Notes under the pieces: model-generated | What the model was told of the DNA's origin: nothing | What the model saw: the letters and a program-made list of their open reading frames with translations, nothing else | Databases searched by the model: none | Translations under genes and position numbers: made by a program | From: Eubacteriales Family XIII. Incertae Sedis bacterium | GTDB lineage: Bacteria > Bacillota > Clostridia > Peptostreptococcales > Anaerovoracaceae | Direction of reading: 5' to 3' | Assembly (NCBI GenBank): GCA_031281765.1 | Contig: JAITEX010000046.1 | Coordinates: 1-24,182, forward strand | DNA: 24,182 nt | In this document: positions 14,888-21,841 of the stretch, one piece after another | How positions within the stretch are numbered: the first letter of the stretch is position 1 | How the letters are laid out: every line of letters begins with the position of its first letter

Positions 14888-15807
14888 ACGGGTACCACAA
14901 CGCTCCCGAGTATCTGTTCCATGACCATTTGCGGGGTCTTGCCCGCAAGCTTCGCCTCATGCGTCAGCGCGACGCGGTGGCAGAGCACAAACGGCGCGAG
15001 GTATTTTATATCGTCCGGAATCACATAGCTCCGGCCCTTATACAGGGCATAGGACTTCGCAAGCCGATACAGCGACAGGCTGCCGCGCGGCGAAGCGCCG
15101 ATACGTATATCCGGGTGGCTGCGCGTCGCCCCGACGAGCTCTACCGTATACTTCGTGACCTCCGGACTGGCGTGTATCTCTTCGGCGGCCTCTTTCAGAC
15201 GAATGACGTCCTCCGCCGTCACCACGGGCCGGATTGCCTGCCTGCCCTTATCCCCAAGCTCGACCACCTTGACCTCCTGTTCGAAAGACGGATAGCCGAT
15301 GGACAGCTTCACGAGAAACCGGTCTATCTGCGCCTCGGGCAACGGATAGGTCCCGAAAGACTCGAGCGGGTTTTCCGTGGCGAGCACCATAAAGGGTTCC
15401 GGCAGTTTGTAGGTGATGGAGTCCACGGTGACCTGCCGCTCCTCCATCGCTTCGAGCAGGCTCGACTGCGTCTTTGCCGAGGCGCGGTTTATCTCATCAG
15501 CCAGCACGATATTGCTGATCACCGCGCCGGGCTTGAATTCAAACTCCCGCGTCTTTTGATTGAACAGGGAGAAGCCCGTCACATCGGACGGCATGACGTC
15601 CGGCGTGAACTGAATGCGCTTGAATTTCCCCTCGATCGACTTCGCGAGGGCCGCCACGAGGCTCGTTTTGCCGACGCCGGGCACGTCCTCTATGAGGATA
15701 TGCCCCCCGGCTATCAGCGAAAGCGTCACGATCTCCACCGCCTCGCGCTTGCCGATTATCACGGTTTCGATATTTGCTATTATTTTTTCTATTGTCTCTC
15801 TGCTCAT
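14884..15807 (-). CDS. MoxR-family AAA+ ATPase
   Basis: A 307-residue AAA+ protein of typical MoxR length. Walker A is GVGKTS at 44-49; Walker B is VLADE at 101-105, followed by INRASAKTQSSLLEAMEERQVT. Sensor 1 is in FMVLATENPLE, and the arginine-finger region is PLPEAQIDRFLVKL. A C-terminal lid helical domain contains GASPRGSLSLYRLAKSYA. It probably acts as a chaperone-like ATPase with the DUF58 protein. The ATG follows the methyltransferase TAA directly with no gap (TAAATG). Confidence 0.95.
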   Translation of the reverse strand: MSRETIEKIIANIETVIIGKREAVEIVTLSLIAGGHILIEDVPGVGKTSLVAALAKSIEGKFKRIQFTPDVMPSDVTGFSLFNQKTREFEFKPGAVISNIVLADEINRASAKTQSSLLEAMEERQVTVDSITYKLPEPFMVLATENPLESFGTYPLPEAQIDRFLVKLSIGYPSFEQEVKVVELGDKGRQAIRPVVTAEDVIRLKEAAEEIHASPEVTKYTVELVGATRSHPDIRIGASPRGSLSLYRLAKSYALYKGRSYVIPDDIKYLAPFVLCHRVALTHEAKLAGKTPQMVMEQILGSVVVPV

Positions 15808-16815
15808 TTATTCCGCTCTTTCTTCTCTCTTGCAATGCTCCGCTTTCCTCTCCGCGCGTTTGCGGTGGAATTCCTCGACGTTCCACCAGATCACCATCGA
15901 CTTCGTCGGCGCGAAATATTTGACCGCGCCGTCCGGCTGGTCCGTCAGGAAGGCGTCGCAGTTTGCGCGGAATACCGCTTCCCTGCCCTCGTCGATGCCG
16001 TGCTTGCCGAGCTTCAGCAGTTCCGCATAGGCTTCCTCGCGCGAGGCGAACACGCGCTCCCAGCCGTCGTCTATGATCCGTACGTTCGGGTCGAAACCCA
16101 TGTCGTAGACGCGGTTGTAGAGGATGTTATTGCCGAGGCGGCGATCCTGCTGCGGGAAGTGGAACGGCGGTGCGCCGTGTTCCCGCGTCCCCTCAAAGAG
16201 CGCGCCGACGACCTGCGGTATCGACGGCGAATCGTTCGCCCAGATGATACACATGACCCACTTGCGCGCAAGCCGCACGAGTTCGGGAATATCAAACAGC
16301 CCGGCGCTGCGCGACGTCACGACCACGTCATACGCGCCGAGGGCGCGCACCTCGTCCTTGTCCTCCCAGTCCATAAGTATCGTATCGATCCTGCTTTCGT
16401 CGCCCTCGGCCTTCGCGTACTCCTGCAGCAGTTCGAGCATGACCGGCGAGGCGTCAAGCCCCGTCACGCGGGCCGCCCTCTTTGAGAGCGGGACCACGAG
16501 GCGCCCCGGCCCGCAACAGACATCGAGGACCGTATCCTCCGGCGCTACCTCCAGCAGGTCGAGCTGCTTCAGCGTGTAGTTCTTCTCCATCTGCACCATG
16601 CGGCTGTAGAACGGCGCCTCATTGTCCCAGCCGCCGATACCCCTGCCGGGTCCGTGGTGGTGCGGCGCGCCCGCGCCCTTGCCGTCGCCACCCTCCGGCG
16701 GGCGCCCCGGGAAGGGGCGCATGGCGAGGTTCATAAGCGCCTCCCAGTTGATGAGCGGCATCTTGTGCAGGGGCGGCCGATGCCCGTGGTGACGGTGTTT
16801 CTTTTCTTCGTTCAT
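15808..16815 (-). CDS. Class I SAM-dependent methyltransferase with His-rich N-terminus
   Basis: A 335-residue protein. SAM-binding motif I is VLDVCCGPGRLVVPL at 96-110, the acidic end of strand 2 is GLDASP, and motif II/IV is YDVVVTSRS. Before this domain is a ~65-residue N-terminus rich in His, Gly and Pro (KKHRHHGHR near 5-13; APHHHGPG near 50-57), which could bind a transition metal. The substrate is unknown. It lies between the ABC ATPase (15 bp upstream) and MoxR, inside the transporter operon, so a role with the imported metal chelate is a fair inference. AAGGAGA precedes the ATG. Confidence 0.88.
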   Translation of the reverse strand: MNEEKKHRHHGHRPPLHKMPLINWEALMNLAMRPFPGRPPEGGDGKGAGAPHHHGPGRGIGGWDNEAPFYSRMVQMEKNYTLKQLDLLEVAPEDTVLDVCCGPGRLVVPLSKRAARVTGLDASPVMLELLQEYAKAEGDESRIDTILMDWEDKDEVRALGAYDVVVTSRSAGLFDIPELVRLARKWVMCIIWANDSPSIPQVVGALFEGTREHGAPPFHFPQQDRRLGNNILYNRVYDMGFDPNVRIIDDGWERVFASREEAYAELLKLGKHGIDEGREAVFRANCDAFLTDQPDGAVKYFAPTKSMVIWWNVEEFHRKRAERKAEHCKREERAE

Positions 16816-16830
16816 AGCTTTTCTCCTTAC

Positions 16831-17610
16831 TTACAGCGTCGGCGCGCACACGCGGGCTATCCGCCCGTTCGCGTCGGCAAACTCAACGACATTGACATCC
16901 ACGCCATAGGCGTCTTTTAGATTTTTCTTCGTGACGACATCCGCGGCGCCGCCGCAGATTGCCGGCGCGTTTTTCATCAGCAGCACGACCTTTGCATCCG
17001 TCATAAAGGTCTGGTCGGGGCTGTGCGTGGTCATGATGACGCCGTAGCCCTTCGTCGTCAGCGCCTTGACCTGGGATATGACGCGCACCATATTCCCGTA
17101 GTCGAGGCTCGCGGTCGGTTCGTCGAGCACGAGCATCTGCGGCTCCTGGGCTAAGGCGCGCGCTATCATGACAAGCTGCCGTTCGCCGCCCGAGATGTCC
17201 GTATAGACGCGGCGGCGCAGATGCTCTATACCCATATCGGCGAGCGCCTTATCCCTGATGTCGTAGTCATGCTGCTTCGGCTGGCCGAAGTACCCGACGC
17301 TGTTCAGGCGGCCGAGCAGCACCACGTCCTCGACGATATACGGGAACGGCGGCACATGGAACTGCGATACATAGGCCGTATAGCGCGCGAGCTTCCGCGC
17401 AGTCCAGCGCGCGATATTCTGCCCGTCTATGCGCACCTCGCCCGCGAGCGGCGGCAGCAGTTTCAGCAGGGTCTTGAACAGCGTCGTCTTACCGACGCCG
17501 TTCGGCCCGAGCAGGCAGCATATCTCGCCGGTACTCACCCCGAAGCTGATATTCTCGAGCACTTTGACCTTGCCGTAACCGCAGGCGGCGTTCCGTATCT
17601 CCAGCTTCAT
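16831..17610 (-). CDS. ABC transporter ATP-binding protein, iron-complex/corrinoid (FecE/BtuD) type
   Basis: A 259-residue ATPase. Walker A is GPNGVGKTT at 35-43, the Q-loop is YVSQ at about 80-83, the signature is ISGGE at 139-143 (instead of LSGGQ), Walker B is LVLDEP at 160-165, the D-loop is ASLDYG and the H-loop is His196. It energises the two FecCD-type permeases upstream. The start is ATG 17610, which has GGAGG eight bases before it and overlaps the permease stop (ATGA); the frame extending to 17853 lies inside the permease gene. Confidence 0.95.
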   Translation of the reverse strand: MKLEIRNAACGYGKVKVLENISFGVSTGEICCLLGPNGVGKTTLFKTLLKLLPPLAGEVRIDGQNIARWTARKLARYTAYVSQFHVPPFPYIVEDVVLLGRLNSVGYFGQPKQHDYDIRDKALADMGIEHLRRRVYTDISGGERQLVMIARALAQEPQMLVLDEPTASLDYGNMVRVISQVKALTTKGYGVIMTTHSPDQTFMTDAKVVLLMKNAPAICGGAADVVTKKNLKDAYGVDVNVVEFADANGRIARVCAPTL

Positions 17611-18725
17611 TCCCAGGTCCTCCTTCGGCCCGTGATAACGGCCACAAAGACGGGCAGCGTCACCAAGTCCACGACCGTCCCTATCGGCATGCCGTCGACG
17701 CTGAACGGCACGAAGAAGGCGATGTCGCGGCAGAGCAGAAGGACGAGGCCGCCTATCAGCAGATTGCCCCAGAACAGGCCGCGCGATTCCGCGCCGAACA
17801 GGCCGCGCGAGATAAACGGCACGATAAGGGATACCATGCCGACCGCCCCGCAATGCACCATGCCGGCCGTCATCATCAGACTGCCGAGAACGAGGGATAT
17901 GAATTTGACCACGCGCGTGTTCAGCCCCATGCTGTTTGACTCATCGCTGTCAAAGCACACCGCGTTGAAGCTGAACCGCATCAGGAAGAACGGTATCACG
18001 GTCAGCGCCGTAACGGCCGCAAGCATGGCTATCGACACGGGTTCTGTATTGACATTGAGCACGTTTGAGAGGTTCTGGAGCACGAGCGCGAAGCTATTGT
18101 CCATGCCATAGACGAAATATGAGGTAACGCCGCCTATTATCTGGGATACGATGGCCGCGACAATAAGCAGGTCGAATACGGAGAATTTGCGCTTGCCGCT
18201 CGACAGCTTCGCGACGCCCATCACGAGGGCGAGCATCGTGAGCGCGAAGGCGTAGCAATACGTATACTTTTCAAGCGGCATATACAGGGTTGCCTCCCCG
18301 TAGGTCAAAGCCATCACGATAAGCCCCGCCTGTATGCCGGTCCCGACGCCGAGCATGGACGGGGCCGCCATCGGATTCCGGAATACGCTCTGAAAGATAG
18401 AACCCGCGAGCGCGAGCAGCATGCCGCACACAAAGGTGACGCCCGATATAAGCAGGCGGCCGTACGCCTCATAATACCCGACGCCGCGTTCCGCCATCAG
18501 CGCGGACCGGTTCAGCCACGCGCCGCCATGCGTCAGCCTGCTGATATGTATATCCGCCCACAGCCAGAGGCTTTTAAAGACGTCGGCAGGTGACTGGAAA
18601 CCGCGCGACGCGATGCGTATGCAGAGCGAGAGGGCGAAGAGCAGCAGGACGCCGCCGAGCAGGAGCCGCATATACCTCTTGTGATTATTCCGCGGGACGC
18701 CCGCCGCGTCAAGCCCAATCGGCAT
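17607..18725 (-). CDS. FecCD-family ABC permease, second subunit
   Basis: A 372-residue polytopic membrane protein of the BtuC/FecCD fold used for siderophores, heme and vitamin B12. Characteristic parts are GSIFQSVFRNPMAAPSMLGVGTGIQAG near the front, the DESNSMGLNTR cytoplasmic coupling region, and GMVSLIVPFISRGLFG. The start is ATG 18725, with GGAGGAGGGG just before it; an in-frame ATG at 18776 would add 17 residues inside the preceding gene. It overlaps the preceding permease by 17 bp. Divergence from the first permease suggests a heterodimeric channel. Confidence 0.92.
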   Translation of the reverse strand: MPIGLDAAGVPRNNHKRYMRLLLGGVLLLFALSLCIRIASRGFQSPADVFKSLWLWADIHISRLTHGGAWLNRSALMAERGVGYYEAYGRLLISGVTFVCGMLLALAGSIFQSVFRNPMAAPSMLGVGTGIQAGLIVMALTYGEATLYMPLEKYTYCYAFALTMLALVMGVAKLSSGKRKFSVFDLLIVAAIVSQIIGGVTSYFVYGMDNSFALVLQNLSNVLNVNTEPVSIAMLAAVTALTVIPFFLMRFSFNAVCFDSDESNSMGLNTRVVKFISLVLGSLMMTAGMVHCGAVGMVSLIVPFISRGLFGAESRGLFWGNLLIGGLVLLLCRDIAFFVPFSVDGMPIGTVVDLVTLPVFVAVITGRRRTWE

Positions 18726-19914
18726 GTCCCCTCCTCCGGTAATACACCAATATGACCATAAAGATGCTGCCGCCAACGAGGCTCGTCATGAGCCCGATGG
18801 TGCTCGCGAGCCCGAAGGCGCGCCCCACATGGAAGACGACCATCATAATAAGCGCGCCGAGCAGCGCGGAACCCGGTATCAGATAGTTGAAATCCGGCCC
18901 GACCATGCGCCGCGCCACGTGCGGAACCATAAACCCGATAAACCCTATCATGCCGCAGAATGAGATGATGACGGCCGTCAACACCGTCGATACGCCTATC
19001 GCTATGCGGCGTATCACGTCGACGTTGATACCCATGGTGCGCGCCTCGTCCTCGCCGAAGGCGAGCAGGTTCAGCTTTCTGCGCAGAAGCATGACGATGG
19101 CGATGCAGACGACTATCGGCGCGCCGATCAGCAGCAGGTGCAGGGGCGTAAACACATAGTCGAAGGTACCCATCATCATATAGCGCAGCGCGTAGGTCCT
19201 TGAGCCCTCCGGGTCGTTCATAAGCAAATAATATTGAATGAGACCGAGCGCGCTGCCGGCCGCGCCGCCGAACACGAGCCCCGAAAGAATCAGGCCGATG
19301 GACGAGAGGCGGCCGCCGCCGCTCATACGCCGCGCGACGAAGAGCACGAAAGCGACCATAAGGAAACAGCCCGCCATAATAAAGAACGCCTGCCCGAAAC
19401 GCTCAAACAGGCTCCTGTTACGCGCTTCCTCAAGCGCATAGGTGATGGCATTCATTTCCGGTTCCCGATAGACGAACAGCACATATATCGTGCCGCCGAG
19501 TACGCCTCCCGTCTGCACGCCGAGGGTCGTCGGCGAAGCGAGGGCGTTCCTGAACGCGCCCTGATAGACGGCCCCGTTGACGGACAGAGCCGCGCCGACC
19601 AGGGCGACGATAATATACTGGGATATATGCCAGCGCGTCGATGACACTTCCCTGCCCGCCAGCGTATTGAAAAAAACGGAGATATTCTTCTGCGTCATCT
19701 CGAAATACCACGCGAGATTGTGTTGCCACGCGTTGACGGTGATGTTGTCGGGCAGGAACAGGCAGATAAAGTAGACCACCACGCCCGTGACCGCGAGGAT
19801 CGTGAGCGTACGCGCCCTGCTGTCCCTGCGCTTCCGGCGGATATTCTCGTCGCGAAACAGCTCGTGTTCGGCAGCTTCAATATTGAATTTTATCTTCGCG
19901 TCGAGCGCACTCAT
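18709..19914 (-). CDS. FecCD-family ABC permease, first subunit
   Basis: A 401-residue membrane protein. A charged cytoplasmic N-terminus (about 35 residues, unusually long) precedes the helices. BtuC/FecCD signatures: GAVYQGAFRNALASPTTLGVQTGGVLG, GLVFGGAAGSALG, GEDEARTMGINVDVIRR (coupling region) and GFIGFMVPHVARRMVGPDFNYLIPGSALLGA. It begins 20 bp after the solute-binding protein gene and overlaps the second permease, so both are made from one message. Confidence 0.94.
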   Translation of the reverse strand: MSALDAKIKFNIEAAEHELFRDENIRRKRRDSRARTLTILAVTGVVVYFICLFLPDNITVNAWQHNLAWYFEMTQKNISVFFNTLAGREVSSTRWHISQYIIVALVGAALSVNGAVYQGAFRNALASPTTLGVQTGGVLGGTIYVLFVYREPEMNAITYALEEARNRSLFERFGQAFFIMAGCFLMVAFVLFVARRMSGGGRLSSIGLILSGLVFGGAAGSALGLIQYYLLMNDPEGSRTYALRYMMMGTFDYVFTPLHLLLIGAPIVVCIAIVMLLRRKLNLLAFGEDEARTMGINVDVIRRIAIGVSTVLTAVIISFCGMIGFIGFMVPHVARRMVGPDFNYLIPGSALLGALIMMVVFHVGRAFGLASTIGLMTSLVGGSIFMVILVYYRRRGHADWA

Positions 19915-19934
19915 AGCCTTACCGTCGCCGTCCC

Positions 19935-21650
19935 TTACTTACCCGACAGAATCGCGCTCACCTGCGCGTCCGAAAGCTCATAGCGATAAAACGTCGTATA
20001 GAACTTCTTTATCTCGGCCCGCACATCGGACTCGCTCGATTTGCCGTGCAAGCGCCAGCTTGCCCATATCGCTTCCAGTACGCTTTCGGGCGAACCCCCC
20101 GTCCAGTTTGTGACCCCGCCCGGGTTGACATATATCTCGTAATCGCCGCGGATATAGCTGATAATGGGATAGTCCTTATAATAATAATTCTTCACATTGC
20201 CGATGGTCTTTTGCCCATAGGGCTTCCACAACGCCGAACTCAAGAGCTTGTTCTTTATCGACGCGGAATCCACCACGACGGATCGGAAACTGTCCTGCCC
20301 GATACCGACATCGATAGTGCCGCCATCCCGGACAAGCCCCATGCTCTCGGCCTTATCCGGGTATACCGGCAACGCGCCGTCCGATAGCGAAACACCGCTT
20401 GTATTGAGGTTTATCGGCAAAGCGGCCACCGAGGCGTACGTAGTGTTCGTGAACCGGGCGGCGTTATTCAGGACGCCCGCGGCGCTCATATAATAACTGA
20501 GCGGGCTGGACGAATAACCGAGCGGCGCTATCGCGACGCCGGACTCGTCGATGTCCGAACCGGCTATGGAAAACTGCGCGGATCGCCATTCGGAGAGGAA
20601 CAGCGTGTAGGAACCGTTTTCCGTCTTTTGCCCCGTATATTTTTTTCTGCCGTTAAGGGCAACATCATTGTTGAAATCGAAACTGTTCCACGTGAATCTG
20701 CCTCCGGCGAGGTTCTGGACCCGGTCTAAGAGGTCGTTCGCATAGGTCTCGTAGGCCTCCGCGAGCGCCGCCGCGTCGACGCCGCCGGGCTCGGCGCTGC
20801 GGTCCCCTATCATTTTGCCGGCAATTTTGACGGCGCGGACTATGTTCGTATGCGTATTCGGTTTCGGGAGCGTGACAAGCGGGATAGCGTTCTCCTTCAG
20901 TGTTGCTATCTGCGCGGCCGAAAAACTGTCGTCCCCGGAAACCATCACCACCACGTCGGGCGGCGTCGCAAGCAGGGCGTCAAAATTCGCGCCGCTCATC
21001 GGCGAAGCGCCGTCACCCGCCCAGAGCTGCTGAGCCGCGGAAATATCCTCGCTTGAAAATACCGTCGCGCCGAGGGCGTTCGACGCCACATTCCCGGAGG
21101 TTCCGGACAGGATGCCCTTTCCTCCGAGCATCTGTATAATAAACGCCGCCTCACCGGGCGCGACCACCCTGTTCACCTTTTCGGGCAGCGCAACCTTAAC
21201 GCCGTTTGCGTCCTCTACTTCGCGGCTGTCCTCCTCATCGGACGGCCCCGCCGTATCGGGCCCGCCGCTCGGGACATCCCCCGTTTGCGTACTATCCTCC
21301 GGGCCGGGAACCGGCTCCTTATCGCTCTCCGTTTCCGTGTCGGTAGTGTCGGGAACGGACGCGGGGGTCGCCGCATTGTTTTTGTCCGCGCCCTCCGTCG
21401 CGGGAACCGGCGGCGTCTGTTTCCGCTTCTCCGTATCGGCAGTGTCCGTCGGCGGCAGCTCAATATCGGGAGTCGCGCTGTCCTCCGTATGCTTTATGAG
21501 GTAATGCTCATCGGAGGGGTCAACATCCTTCGCGTTCTGGTCATAGATAATCTGTTCGATTACCGAGCTTTCCCGGCAACCGGACAGTAACGTCATAAAA
21601 GTGAATAGTAGAACGACAATCAGCACTACCCGGGAGTGTTTTGAACCCAT
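19935..21650 (-). CDS. Lipoprotein solute-binding protein of iron-complex ABC transporter
   Basis: A 571-residue lipoprotein. The signal peptide ends in lipobox LLSGC, with Cys25 as the lipidated residue. A long low-complexity linker rich in Thr, Pro, Asp and Glu (about 35-145) should let the domain reach through the wall. The binding domain follows from about 147 (DANGVKVALPEKVNRVVAPGEAAFIIQMLGG, then PDVVVMVSGDDSF) to a C-terminus ending FYRYELSDAQVSAILSGK, typical of siderophore/cobalamin receptors. The ligand cannot be named. First gene of the operon; AAGGA lies eight bases before the ATG. Confidence 0.9.
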   Translation of the reverse strand: MGSKHSRVVLIVVLLFTFMTLLSGCRESSVIEQIIYDQNAKDVDPSDEHYLIKHTEDSATPDIELPPTDTADTEKRKQTPPVPATEGADKNNAATPASVPDTTDTETESDKEPVPGPEDSTQTGDVPSGGPDTAGPSDEEDSREVEDANGVKVALPEKVNRVVAPGEAAFIIQMLGGKGILSGTSGNVASNALGATVFSSEDISAAQQLWAGDGASPMSGANFDALLATPPDVVVMVSGDDSFSAAQIATLKENAIPLVTLPKPNTHTNIVRAVKIAGKMIGDRSAEPGGVDAAALAEAYETYANDLLDRVQNLAGGRFTWNSFDFNNDVALNGRKKYTGQKTENGSYTLFLSEWRSAQFSIAGSDIDESGVAIAPLGYSSSPLSYYMSAAGVLNNAARFTNTTYASVAALPINLNTSGVSLSDGALPVYPDKAESMGLVRDGGTIDVGIGQDSFRSVVVDSASIKNKLLSSALWKPYGQKTIGNVKNYYYKDYPIISYIRGDYEIYVNPGGVTNWTGGSPESVLEAIWASWRLHGKSSESDVRAEIKKFYTTFYRYELSDAQVSAILSGK

Positions 21651-21714
21651 TGCGTATTTCCTTGCGCTTCCTTTATAAAATCAAGGTCTGGATGGTGGCA
21701 TTAATTTTGACTTA

Positions 21715-21720
21715 ATTATA
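21715..21720 (-). promoter_or_regulatory. Candidate -10 of the transporter operon
   Basis: The minus strand has TATAAT at 21720-21715, giving a leader of about 58 bases before the lipoprotein gene. The matching -35 would fall in the T-tract of the preceding terminator and is poor, so activation by a regulator is possible. A loose ATTAA-N7-TTAAT repeat lies just downstream; no clear Fur or DtxR box was found. Confidence 0.4.
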
Positions 21721-21733
21721 TAGGGCTTTGGTT

Positions 21734-21761
21734 AAAAAAAGTGTTGCCATGGCAACACTTT
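21734..21761 (-). terminator. Strong intrinsic terminator after the repeat-containing surface protein gene
   Basis: A 24-bp perfect palindrome (21738-21761; half-site AAAGTGTTGCCA) is followed on the minus strand by a run of seven T residues. It ends transcription from the surface-protein gene and insulates the transporter operon. Confidence 0.85.
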
Positions 21762-21790
21762 CGGGAATTTTATTCCGGTAAGAGCGGAAA

Positions 21791-21814
21791 GCCGCCTCCC
21801 GGGAGGGAAGCGGC
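21791..21814 (-). terminator. Additional hairpin after the surface protein gene
   Basis: A GC-rich 10-bp stem with one G-U pair and a TCCC loop lies 28 bp after the stop codon, followed on the minus strand by TTTCCGCTCTT. It is probably a first, weaker termination or mRNA-protecting hairpin. Confidence 0.5.
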
Positions 21815-21841
21815 TCCGTAGTCTGTGGTTTCTGTGCGGCC

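Noticed and set aside
13577..16485. Two long plus-strand frames (483 and 543 codons) opposite the DUF58, MoxR and methyltransferase genes
   Set aside because: They are antisense shadows of strongly recognised genes, with Arg/His-rich composition typical of GC-rich complementary frames.
17611..17853. N-terminal extension of the ABC ATPase
   Set aside because: It is an out-of-frame reading of the permease gene; ATG 17610 has a good ribosome site and gives the family length.
18726..18776. 17-residue N-terminal extension of the second permease
   Set aside because: It lies within the first permease gene and lacks a ribosome site, whereas GGAGGAGGGG sits directly before ATG 18725.
21738..21761. 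24-bp perfect palindrome as an operator for the transporter operon
   Set aside because: It is followed by seven T residues on the minus strand and stands after the surface-protein gene, so an intrinsic terminator explains it fully.
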